DNA of 64,000 bases from Actinopolyspora erythraea (lineage in GTDB: Bacteria > Actinomycetota > Actinomycetes > Mycobacteriales > Pseudonocardiaceae), in contig NZ_CP022752.1 of assembly GCF_002263515.1 (NCBI RefSeq), forward strand, positions 1,798,001 to 1,862,000. The letters run 5' to 3'. The notes below the pieces were generated by a model. The model was given only the letters and a program-made list of their open reading frames with translations, had not been told where the DNA came from and made no database searches. Numbering within the stretch: the first letter of the stretch is position 1; each line of letters opens with the position of its first letter. A program made the position numbers and the translations under genes. Of the stretch, positions 36,799-43,951 are shown one piece after another.

Positions 36799-37968
36799 GT
36801 GCGAATCCTCGTCCTGGGTGGGGACGGCTATCTCGGTTGGCCGACCGCTCTGCATCTGTCCGACTGCGGTCACGACGTGGCCGTGGCAGACAACTTCGCC
36901 CGTAGGGCCTACGACCACGAGATGGGCGTGCGCAGCCTGGTTCCGATGGAACCGCTGCAGGTTCGAGTCGATGCCTGGCGGGAGGTTTCCGGCCAGGAGA
37001 TCAAGACGTACTACGGTGACCTCGTCGACGCCGAGTTCACCGTCGAGATGATCCGGGACTTCCGTCCGGACACCATCGTGCACTTCGCCGAACAGCGGGC
37101 CGCCCCCTACTCGATGATCGACCGCAAGCACGCGGTCTACACGCAGCAGAACAACGTGGTCGGCAACCTCAACGTGCTGTTCGCGATCCAGGAGATCGAC
37201 CCGGAGATTCACCTGGTCAAGCTCGGGACCATGGGTGAGTACGGCACTCCCAACATCGATATCGAAGAGGGGTGGCTGGAGGTCACCCACAAGGGTCGTA
37301 CCGACCGCATGCTCTACCCGAAGAAGCCCGGCTCCTTCTACCACCTCAGCAAGGTGCACGACAGCCACAACATCGAGTTCGCCTGTCGTATCTGGGGCCT
37401 GCGCGCCACCGACCTCAACCAGGGTGTCGTGTACGGTCAGGAGACGCCGCAGACCGTGCGCGACCCGAGGCTGGCCACTCGGTTCGACTACGACGCCATC
37501 TTCGGCACGGTGCTCAACCGCTTCGTGATCCAGGCCGTGCTCGGCCACCCCCTCACGGTCTACGGCACCGGCAGCCAGACGCGTGGTGTCATCGACATCA
37601 GAGACACCGTGGAGTGCATCCGTCTGGCCTCGGAGAACCCCGCCGACAAGGGCGAGTTCCGTGTTTTCAACCAGATGACGGAGAGCTTCTCGGTCGAGGA
37701 GATCGCCAAGACGGTCGCCAACAACTACCACGGCACCGTCGAGGTGGAGTACCTCGACAACCCGCGTGTGGAGCAGGACCACCACTACTACAACGTGGTA
37801 CACACGGGTCTCGTGGAGCTGGGACTGGATCCGCACCTGCTGTCCAACACCCTGATCAACTCGTTGTTCGGTGTCGCCGAGCAGTTCAAGGACCGGGTCG
37901 ACCTGTCCGCCATGCGTCCCACCGTCGAGTGGCGTACGGCCTCCAGCCCGCTCCGCTCGCAGAACTGA
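36799..37968 (+). CDS. sqdB: UDP-sulfoquinovose synthase
   Basis: Makes UDP-sulfoquinovose from UDP-glucose and sulfite, the precursor of sulfolipids and other sulfoquinovose glycans. 389 residues, nearly colinear with plant SQD1. The cofactor loop GGDGYLG is at 7-13, and the catalytic T144 (KLGTMGEYGTPNIDIEEG), Y181 and K185 (FYHLSKVHDSHN) fall within one residue of the Arabidopsis numbering. HFAEQRAAPYSMIDR, LNQGVVYG and GQTRG-like GSQTRGVIDIRDTV complete the match. GTG at 36799 with AGAGGAG 8 nt upstream. No SqdX/SqdD sulfolipid transferase is next to it; the neighbours are a GtrA/GT2/GT-C set. Confidence 0.93.
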   Translation: MRILVLGGDGYLGWPTALHLSDCGHDVAVADNFARRAYDHEMGVRSLVPMEPLQVRVDAWREVSGQEIKTYYGDLVDAEFTVEMIRDFRPDTIVHFAEQRAAPYSMIDRKHAVYTQQNNVVGNLNVLFAIQEIDPEIHLVKLGTMGEYGTPNIDIEEGWLEVTHKGRTDRMLYPKKPGSFYHLSKVHDSHNIEFACRIWGLRATDLNQGVVYGQETPQTVRDPRLATRFDYDAIFGTVLNRFVIQAVLGHPLTVYGTGSQTRGVIDIRDTVECIRLASENPADKGEFRVFNQMTESFSVEEIAKTVANNYHGTVEVEYLDNPRVEQDHHYYNVVHTGLVELGLDPHLLSNTLINSLFGVAEQFKDRVDLSAMRPTVEWRTASSPLRSQN

Positions 37969-38344
37969 TTCGCAGGACTGAACAGCGCCCGGGTGCCCCG
38001 GCAGCGGGTTCGGCCGTCCGCCACTGATCCGTTCCCCGGTTCGGCCGAGCGGTCGGGCCCGCCTGTTCGGAGTCCGTTCCACGGATGTCCGAGCGGGGCT
38101 CACCCGGTTGCCGGGCCGGGCGGCTTCCCGGTTGCCTCCGGTAGCCGGCCTCGGACGGTGTCGCGAGAGGTGGGCTGTGCGGACGGCTCGTTTCCGGAGC
38201 CGTCCGGCGGTGTCCCCTGGGGGTCGCCGGTTCGACCCGCGGGCCGCCGCGTCGGACCGGGGTGGTGTTCTCCCGCTCCGCCCCGGCAGCGGCGGCCGCG
38301 CTCCGTTCCCGGGGTTCTCCGTCACCGCCCGGGGTGGTGAGCTC
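37969..38344. other. Intergenic region between sqdB and a membrane protein gene
   Basis: 376 GC-rich nt between convergent genes. It holds one clear hairpin (38180-38206, 10-bp stem, 7-nt loop). Open frames here show no family resemblance and look like chance. Confidence 0.5.
38180..38206 (+). terminator. Candidate terminator of sqdB
   Basis: CGGACGGCTC/GAGCCGTCCG, a perfect 10-bp stem with loop GTTTCCG, about 210 nt after the sqdB stop. Confidence 0.5.
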
Positions 38345-38818
38345 CTACCGGCGGGATCGGGTGGCGCTGGCCGCCACTCCGGCCGTCAGCGTCCCGATGG
38401 CCAGACCGATCAGCGCGTTCAGCGCGCAGCTGGCGAGCTGTGTTTCCAGCGAGGCCGCCGTGGTGAAGGGGCGTACCGCCACGGCGACGGTGACCAGCGT
38501 GACTATCCAGCCGAAGAAGGTGATCGGTCGCGGTGTGCTCACCAGCAGCAGGTGTAGCAGAGCTGTGGCCAGCAGCGCCGCGAGCGCGGCGAGCAGGCAC
38601 AACCGGACCGTGCTGACGTCGCCGAGCGTCCCGTAACGGGAGGGGCCCAGCACGGGGATCCGCAGCACGCCCCGCAGAATCACCACTCCCACGAGCGCGA
38701 TGAGCGCCGAGACCAGCGCGGTGGCGGCTCCACCGGTCCACAGTTGCCGTGTGTTGAGCCCGTCGCGACCGTTCTCGTCGCGACCGCCGAGCTGTCGGGT
38801 GTGGTCGTCCTCTGGCAC
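38345..38818 (-). CDS. Small four-helix membrane protein, DUF6069-like
   Basis: 157 residues: a polar N-terminus of ~35 residues, then four hydrophobic segments (about 37-60, 78-98, 104-122, 132-150). Two helices flank a VRPFTTAASLETQLAS motif, which I associate with the actinobacterial DUF6069 family. GTG at 38818 with GGGAGG 5 nt upstream; the longer open frame upstream is arginine-rich and unlikely to be translated. Function unknown. Confidence 0.7.
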   Translation of the reverse strand: MPEDDHTRQLGGRDENGRDGLNTRQLWTGGAATALVSALIALVGVVILRGVLRIPVLGPSRYGTLGDVSTVRLCLLAALAALLATALLHLLLVSTPRPITFFGWIVTLVTVAVAVRPFTTAASLETQLASCALNALIGLAIGTLTAGVAASATRSRR

Positions 38819-39341
38819 GGCAACCTCCCACGGGAGCGGCTGTCCCCCGACCAGGTTTGAGGACCGGCGACGAGTACGCAACGCCCGGATCGCCACATCA
38901 CTCCGAAGAGTGCCCCTCGGGCGGTCGGAGCGGCCGGGACGGAGCAGCGGGATTCGACGCGCAGCGTGTCCGAACGGGTTTTCTCCGTCGTTACGGATAA
39001 CTACTCGCGAATGGGCTCGTGTCGGAGTGTCGGACATCACTCCGAAAGGCCCGCGTCGTGCGGATGATCTTTTTCGGTCGAATTCGATCAATGAGAAACC
39101 GGGCTACATCAGCGGTTTCCGCGATCTTTTCCAGATCGTTTTTTCTTTCGTGTTCGATCTTCCTCCTGCGATGGAAACTGATCTCCGAGTGCCCGTCTGC
39201 CTCGTTTTGACCAGCCGAATCGACGAAGATGATGTTCGGGTGGTTCCGGTGTTTCCTCGCGGTTGACTCCGGTGGTCGCTCGGATGGGGCGAACTGGGGA
39301 AGCCAAGTAGTCGTTTGGTTGAACCGTTATCGGACGGTGAT

Positions 39342-39367
39342 CGAACACTGAACACGTATAGTGTTCG
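39342..39367 (+). promoter_or_regulatory. Inverted repeat and -10 box upstream of the M23 gene
   Basis: CGAACACT - 10 nt - AGTGTTCG, a perfect 8-bp inverted repeat that includes TATAGT (39357-39362). The core ACACTGAACACGTATAGTGT (39345-39364) matches the element at 36621-36639 before sqdB. Likely promoter plus operator; transcript start near 39370 would give a ~175-nt leader. Confidence 0.6.
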
Positions 39368-39453
39368 CAATCGTCGATTGCGTGCTTCTTGGCTGCTTCT
39401 AAAGGGTGAACGCTTGATGCCTCGGATACATAAAGCTACGTTGCACCAGGTAC

Positions 39454-39470
39454 GTCACGGTTCGGTCACG
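39454..39470 (+). promoter_or_regulatory. MtrA-like direct-repeat box
   Basis: GTCACG-GTTCG-GTCACG, an exact hexamer repeat with 11 nt from G to G. This is the architecture of binding sites for MtrA, the actinobacterial response regulator that controls wall peptidase genes. It lies 77 nt before the M23 start, in the presumed leader or near a second promoter. Confidence 0.5.
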
Positions 39471-39546
39471 ACGAACTCGACCCCCGACGAGTAAGCCCGA
39501 TCCCCGACGGGCAGTGGCCGGACCTCCCCGAGACGGAAAGGCGAGC

Positions 39547-40497
39547 ATGGCTGAGAAGAACGACGAGAGTGGCCGTCGCGAGAACTCCACCCTCAAGTCC
39601 TATCTGCCTGAATCACTGCGCAATTCCTTTTCCCACGGCTCGCGGACCCCGGTCCGCAACAAGGTGCTGGCTGGCGTGGTCGCCGCCGGCGCGTTCGTCG
39701 CCGTGGGATCCCCCTTCGTCGCCGCGACGAATGGGGACGGTTCGCAATCGCAGAGTCGTGATGTGGCCCCCGTGGCCGAACAGAGCCCCCTGAGCGCCGC
39801 TGTGAACGGAACTCCCGAGTCCCCCGGCTCGGTCCAGCTGCGCGGCGGTAACTCGCAGGACGACGGCTCGGAGCGCGAGAACCTGGACAAGAGCGAGGAG
39901 GTCCAGAAGCAGCGCGAGAAGGCCGAGGCGGAGAAGGCCAAGGCCGACCGCGAGGCCGAGCAGCGCGAGGCCGTGCGGGAGCAGGCGGCTAAGAAGAAGG
40001 AGTTCGCTCGCGAGGCCGCCGAGCGGAACGAGTCCGCGAAGTCCGGAAACAGCGACAAGCAGCCGCGGGCCAAGGCAGCCGCCCCGAAGAAGGCGGAGGA
40101 GTCCGCCACCCCGAAGAAGCTGGTGCAGAGCGGCTTCCTGACCTCGGGTTACCACAGCCGGGGTGGCGCCCACGCCGGCATCGACATCGGTGCCGACACC
40201 GGGACCCCGATCTACGCGCCGCAGGCCGGTACCGTCATCAGCTCCGGTCCCGCCAGCGGTTTCGGGCTCTGGGTTCGTGTCCAGCACGACGACGGCAAGG
40301 TGACCGTCTACGGGCACATCCACAGCTCGCAGGTCAGCGTCGGCCAGCGCGTCGAGGCGGGCCAGCAGATCGCCACGGTGGGCAGCCGCGGCCAGTCCAC
40401 CGGTCCGCACCTGCACTTCGAGACGCGACTGGGCCCCGGCGCCCAGGAGATCAACCCGATTCCGTGGTTGAAGCAGCAGGGTTACGCCCTCGGCTGA
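39547..40497 (+). CDS. Secreted M23 family peptidase (LytM-type)
   Basis: 316 residues. A polar N-terminus, then a single hydrophobic segment (KVLAGVVAAGAFVAVGSPFVAA, around 39-60) that serves as signal or anchor, a Lys/Glu/Ala-rich coiled coil (~110-180), and a C-terminal LytM domain. Zinc ligands are H209 and D213 (HAGIDIGAD) and H290 in the H288-L-H290 motif, with H288 catalytic, so it should be an active peptidoglycan endopeptidase. ATG at 39547 with GGAAAGG upstream. Strong terminator follows. Confidence 0.9.
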   Translation: MAEKNDESGRRENSTLKSYLPESLRNSFSHGSRTPVRNKVLAGVVAAGAFVAVGSPFVAATNGDGSQSQSRDVAPVAEQSPLSAAVNGTPESPGSVQLRGGNSQDDGSERENLDKSEEVQKQREKAEAEKAKADREAEQREAVREQAAKKKEFAREAAERNESAKSGNSDKQPRAKAAAPKKAEESATPKKLVQSGFLTSGYHSRGGAHAGIDIGADTGTPIYAPQAGTVISSGPASGFGLWVRVQHDDGKVTVYGHIHSSQVSVGQRVEAGQQIATVGSRGQSTGPHLHFETRLGPGAQEINPIPWLKQQGYALG

Positions 40498-40507
40498 CCC
40501 CCAGGTC

Positions 40508-40552
40508 GTCGCCGGGGATCCGCGTTACCCCCGACACCGGATCCCCGGCGAC
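40508..40552 (+). terminator. Terminator of the M23 gene
   Basis: Perfect 15-bp stem (40508-40522 with 40538-40552), 15-nt loop, followed by TTTCC. Begins 11 nt after the stop codon. Confidence 0.8.
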
Positions 40553-40568
40553 TTTCCAACCGCGGCTC

Positions 40569-40600
40569 ACCGCCCCGGACACTTCGGTGTCCGGGGCGGT
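40569..40600 (-). terminator. Terminator of the sigF unit
   Basis: Perfect 14-bp stem (40569-40582 with 40587-40600) closed by a TTCG tetraloop, 9 nt beyond the sigF stop. It stands back to back with the M23 terminator between convergent genes. Confidence 0.8.
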
Positions 40601-40608
40601 GCTGTCGT

Positions 40609-41421
40609 TCAGGTGTCCGTCACCGGCTCCGGCGGGACCTCCACCTCGAGCCGTTCCCGCAGCCAGCTCAGAGTGCGGGCGAGCAGCCGGGAGACGTGCA
40701 TCTGCGAGATGCCTATCTGCTCGGCTATCTGGGTCTGCGTCATGGACTTGAAGAAACGCAGGACCAGGATCCGTCGTTCCCGCTCACCGAGCTCCCGCAG
40801 CAGCGGACGAATCACCTCGCGGTTCTCCACCTCGTCGAGCTCGGTGTCCGAGGAGCCGATGGCGTCCCCGAGCGGTATCTCGTCGGTGTCGCTGAGCAGC
40901 TCGTCCAGGGAGCTGCTCCGGTAGGCGTTTCCGGCCTCCAAGCCCTGGTGTACCTCGTCGCGGCTGATGCCGAGATGGCCGGCGATCTCACTGGGGGTGG
41001 GGGCTCTGCCCAGGTCCTGGGACAGCGTCGATATCGCAGAGGAGATGGACAGGTGCCGTTCCTGCAGCCGTCGGGGTACCCGTACCGTCCAGCCGGTGTC
41101 GCGGAAGTGGCGCCGCACCTCACCCATGATGGTCGGAACCGCGTAGGACAGGAAGTCGACACCCCGGTTCGGGTCGAACCTGTCCACCGCGTTGATCAGT
41201 CCGAGCGTGGCCACCTGCACGAGGTCCTCCTGGGACTCGCCCCGGTTGCTGAATCTCCGCGCTATGTGCTGCGCGATGGGCAGGTGCGCCGTGACCAGCT
41301 TGTCCCGCAGCTCCGTACGCCGCCGGTCGTCACCGCTCAGCTCCGCGAACTCGACGAATAGCGGGGCCAGCTCCTCGTAGTTCTGACCTCGGTAGACGTG
41401 TTCGGAGTCCGCCTGCGTCAC
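40609..41421 (-). CDS. sigF: RNA polymerase sigma factor, SigB/SigF/SigG subfamily
   Basis: Alternative sigma factor for stress or development genes. 270 residues with region 2 (EDLVQVATLGLINAVDRFDPNRGVDFLSYAVPTIMGEVRRHFRD, read at ~63-106), region 3 (APTPSEIAGHLGIS) and region 4 helix-turn-helix (MTQTQIAEQIGISQMHVSRLLART, ~225-248). GTG start overlaps the anti-sigma stop by 4 nt, so the two are made in step. Confidence 0.93.
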   Translation of the reverse strand: MTQADSEHVYRGQNYEELAPLFVEFAELSGDDRRRTELRDKLVTAHLPIAQHIARRFSNRGESQEDLVQVATLGLINAVDRFDPNRGVDFLSYAVPTIMGEVRRHFRDTGWTVRVPRRLQERHLSISSAISTLSQDLGRAPTPSEIAGHLGISRDEVHQGLEAGNAYRSSSLDELLSDTDEIPLGDAIGSSDTELDEVENREVIRPLLRELGERERRILVLRFFKSMTQTQIAEQIGISQMHVSRLLARTLSWLRERLEVEVPPEPVTDT

Positions 41422-41900
41422 CCGTGGACCATCCGTCCCTTACTCAGCTGGATCCGCACGACATGACCGTCGCCGCGGTTCTCGGGTTCCCGAACCGAGG
41501 ATGCCACGCTGTCGGTCAGCGCGCCGAGTACGCGCCAGCTGAACGTGTTCTTGCGCGGTCCGGACGGATCGTTACTGGTCACTTCCGCGGTGAACTCCAG
41601 CCTGTCGTCCTCGGTGCGGAATCTGCCCACCAGCGGACTCCGCTCGGCCGCGATCCGGACCAGCGAGGAACAGGCCTCGTCCACGGCCAGCCGTAGGTCG
41701 GCGATCGTGTCGACGTCGAAATCGGCGCGCATGGCGAGATCGCCCACCACGGCGCGCATGACGGGTAGCTGCGTCGCCTCCGCGGCGACCCTGACCTCCA
41801 CCACGCGGGAGTCCTCGGCCGTCTCGGAGGGCTCGTCGCTCGGCGCGCTGTGCTCCAGTGATGCCCGGTTCCGGTTCCGGTCCGGATGGGATGTTGACAC
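41418..41900 (-). CDS. rsbW: Anti-sigma factor, RsbW-type histidine-kinase-like ATPase
   Basis: 160 residues: a ~35-residue polar lead and a HATPase_c_2 domain (~40-155). The N-box region reads LRLAVDEACSSLVR, the form seen in actinobacterial UsfX/RsbW where the usual Asn is replaced. It should bind and hold SigF inactive. GTG at 41900 with GAGGAG 5 nt upstream. No RsbV-type antagonist or RsbU phosphatase gene is in the window. Confidence 0.88.
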   Translation of the reverse strand: MSTSHPDRNRNRASLEHSAPSDEPSETAEDSRVVEVRVAAEATQLPVMRAVVGDLAMRADFDVDTIADLRLAVDEACSSLVRIAAERSPLVGRFRTEDDRLEFTAEVTSNDPSGPRKNTFSWRVLGALTDSVASSVREPENRGDGHVVRIQLSKGRMVHG

Positions 41901-42146
41901 ACGGACTCCTCGTTCCAACCTCATGCGAGACCACCGCACATCGAATCAGAAGGGCGGAACCGTCCGTCGCTTCGGGGGGTGGGACGTCCCTGCGGGACGG
42001 CGGCTGGCCGCGAACGTCGGGTACGCGGCGATGTCGAACGGGCCTGAACGCTCATAGCCGCCTGATACCCGGTGACGGAACAGGACAAACGGGGGTCACC
42101 CGTGCCGGGGATCAGGCGGCCGGTGCGGAAGATGTTCTGTTCTCGC

Positions 42147-42170
42147 GGGGCGGCGGGCGTCCGCCGCCCC
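42147..42170 (-). terminator. Second hairpin behind the VKOR gene
   Basis: 10-bp perfect stem GGGGCGGCGG/CCGCCGCCCC with a GCGT loop. Backs up the palindrome at 42193-42218. Confidence 0.55.
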
Positions 42171-42192
42171 GGTGGTCAGGCGGGGGCCCGCT

Positions 42193-42218
42193 CGCGCTCC
42201 CCGGATCCGGGGAGCGCG
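42193..42218 (-). terminator. Terminator of the dsbA-VKOR unit
   Basis: 26-nt perfect palindrome with a GATC centre, starting 2 nt beyond the VKOR stop codon. Confidence 0.7.
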
Positions 42219-42220
42219 GG

Positions 42221-42868
42221 TCACAGCAGCCCGCTCCAGTAGGTCCAGAACGCCTGCAGGATCATGCCGACGATGACCAGGTACCACAGCACCAGCACCA
42301 CGCTGTGTACCATGCTCACGCCTGTGACCAGCGGTTTCGCGGGGCCGGTAGGGATGTGCCCGCTTCCCAGGTTGTGCAGCGTGGTGTACCAGAATATGGC
42401 GATGGTCACCACCCAGACCACCATGCAGTACGGGCACAGCGCGTGGATCTCGTACAGGCTCTGCCAGATCAGCCAGTGCACGAACACCACGCCGAAGATC
42501 GTTCCCAGCTGCATCCCGATCCGGTACCAGCGCGGTGGCCGGAAACCGGACAGCATGGCGACCCCGCTCGTGGTCACGATCGCGAACGCCGCTATGCCGA
42601 TCAGCGGGTTGGGAAAGCCGAACGCCTTCGCCTGGTCGCTTTCCATGACCGAGCCGCAGGACACCACCGGGTTGATGCTGCAGGTGGTCACGTAGTCCGG
42701 GTTGATGAGGGTGAGGTACTCCTCGATGCTGAGCGCGAAGGCGGCCAGGAACCCGATGCCGCCCCCGATCAGGTAGAGCCACCCCAACGCCCTCCCGAAG
42801 GGGGCCTGTTCCGAGTGCGCGGGTGCGGAACTGTCGTCTCGCGTGTTCGTCTCGGCGGTCGCGGTCAC
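42221..42868 (-). CDS. Vitamin K epoxide reductase family protein (DsbB-like)
   Basis: 215-residue membrane protein with four or five helices. The loop cysteines C63 and C71 (TCSINPVVSC) and the redox-active C145-P-Y-C148 are present. Bacterial VKOR reoxidises DsbA-type proteins with menaquinone, replacing DsbB. Its GTG start overlaps the stop of the upstream thioredoxin-fold gene by 4 nt, so the two form a functional pair. Long C-terminal helix after ~180. Confidence 0.92.
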   Translation of the reverse strand: MTATAETNTRDDSSAPAHSEQAPFGRALGWLYLIGGGIGFLAAFALSIEEYLTLINPDYVTTCSINPVVSCGSVMESDQAKAFGFPNPLIGIAAFAIVTTSGVAMLSGFRPPRWYRIGMQLGTIFGVVFVHWLIWQSLYEIHALCPYCMVVWVVTIAIFWYTTLHNLGSGHIPTGPAKPLVTGVSMVHSVVLVLWYLVIVGMILQAFWTYWSGLL

Positions 42869-43608
42869 TTGGCCAGCGCTCCGTCCAGCTTGTCACGCAG
42901 CTGCTGCAACGGCGAGGTGCCGCCCTGGGAGAACTGGACCTGTTCACCGTCGATGAAGAACGTGGGCGTGCTGGTGACTCCGGCCTGCTGGCCGTCGGCC
43001 AGGCCCTTGTCGATGCGCTGCTGCACCTGGTCGGAGTTCATGTCCTCGCGGAACTTCTCGGTGTCCAGGCCGATCTGTTCGGCGTACTCGACGAACTGCT
43101 GCTGGGCGCGCTGCTCGTCGCTGCTGACGTTGTTGCCGCCGTTCGCGGAAGCGGCCCAGGAGGAGTAGTTGTCGAACAGCTTGTGGTACATCGGCTCGAA
43201 CTTGTCCTGCATCGCGGCCGCTTCGGCCGCCTTCGCGGCCGGCACGGCCAGCGGGTGCATGTCCAGCGGGTTGTTCCGGACCACGAAGTTGATCTTTCCT
43301 TCGTACTCCTCCTCCAACTTGCTGGTGGCACTCTGGTAGAAGCTGTGGCAGGCGGGGCACTGGTAGTCCACGAACTCGACCAGCGTGGGGGCGTCCTGGC
43401 CTGCCTCGAGAACATGATGGCTGCCCTCGGGGTTGAGCACGGAGGCGGCGACCTTGTCACCCGAGGAGGCGCCGTTGTCGGTGTTGTTGCCTCCGAAGTA
43501 CACCACTCCACCGATGACTGCCACCGCGACCACCAGCACGATCGCGGTCAGAATGATGTTGGTCGAAGCCCCGCTGCGCTTCGCCACCGGATTGGTTGTC
43601 TTGGGCAT
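42865..43608 (-). CDS. Membrane-anchored DsbA-like thiol oxidoreductase
   Basis: 247 residues: short cytoplasmic N-terminus, one membrane anchor (~17-38), then a DsbA-type thioredoxin domain facing outside with C84-P-A-C87 (VDYQCPACHSF) and the cis-Pro loop TSTPTFFIDG. It should insert disulfides into exported proteins, with VKOR as its oxidant. ATG at 43608 (MPKTTNPVAKRS); the ribosome site is weak. Confidence 0.9.
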   Translation of the reverse strand: MPKTTNPVAKRSGASTNIILTAIVLVVAVAVIGGVVYFGGNNTDNGASSGDKVAASVLNPEGSHHVLEAGQDAPTLVEFVDYQCPACHSFYQSATSKLEEEYEGKINFVVRNNPLDMHPLAVPAAKAAEAAAMQDKFEPMYHKLFDNYSSWAASANGGNNVSSDEQRAQQQFVEYAEQIGLDTEKFREDMNSDQVQQRIDKGLADGQQAGVTSTPTFFIDGEQVQFSQGGTSPLQQLRDKLDGALAK

Positions 43609-43951
43609 CGGCCTGCTGCACCTTCGACGGTCGGTTTCCACGCGAGTACCACTCGCGCGCGGACGTTGGTTCAGTTTCCCCTACTCACACGATCGTGGAA
43701 GCCACCGGGGTGCGTGATATCACTCCCGTGGTCGCGGAAACCGTGCGCTGGCGGGTATTCGCCACCATGATGCCTGCGCTGTCCCCCTTGTGGTGGATGC
43801 ATACGGGTGAGTTGGCCTACGCTCCGTGGTCCAGCCTCGGGCGACCGCGTTGACGCCAGACGCCAGACGCCAGACGCCAGACGCCGGCTCCCGGCGGAGG
43901 CGGCCAGGTGGCGGGCGCCGCGCGGACAGAAGGAGAGAGCGCTCCCGCGCC
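43609..43951. other. Intergenic region upstream of the dsbA-VKOR unit
   Basis: 343 nt. It must hold the dsbA promoter, which I cannot place, and includes the 7-nt tandem repeat at 43852-43886 close to the end of the GntR gene. Confidence 0.5.
43852..43886. repeat. Seven-base tandem repeat
   Basis: GACGCCA repeated four times in a row and a fifth copy changed at the last base (GACGCCG). It is intergenic, 66 nt beyond the GntR stop. Copy number could vary between strains by slippage. Confidence 0.9.

Larger units (their letters stand above)
38819..39546. other. Long region upstream of the M23 peptidase gene
   Basis: 728 nt between divergent genes. The stretch from ~39060 to ~39420 is clearly poorer in GC than the rest of the window. 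It contains the inverted repeat at 39342-39367, a candidate -10 TATAGT (39357-39362) and a direct-repeat box at 39454-39470. No convincing open reading frame. I compared it with the c-di-AMP (ydaO) riboswitch often found before actinobacterial wall peptidases and could not make it fit. Confidence 0.5.
41901..42220. other. Intergenic region between rsbW and the VKOR gene
   Basis: 320 nt carrying the rsbW-sigF promoter (none evident by eye) and two hairpins at the VKOR side (42147-42170 and 42193-42218). Confidence 0.5.

Noticed and set aside
37993-38340. 115-codon open frame downstream of sqdB
   Set aside because: Product is Pro/Gly/Ser/Arg-rich without any family pattern, the region contains a terminator-like hairpin, and there is no ribosome site.
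39060-39546. c-di-AMP (ydaO/yuaA) riboswitch before the M23 gene
   Set aside because: Expected from context because many actinobacterial wall peptidases have one, but I could not find the conserved core in order. Only a short GGGTGAA-like stretch is seen.
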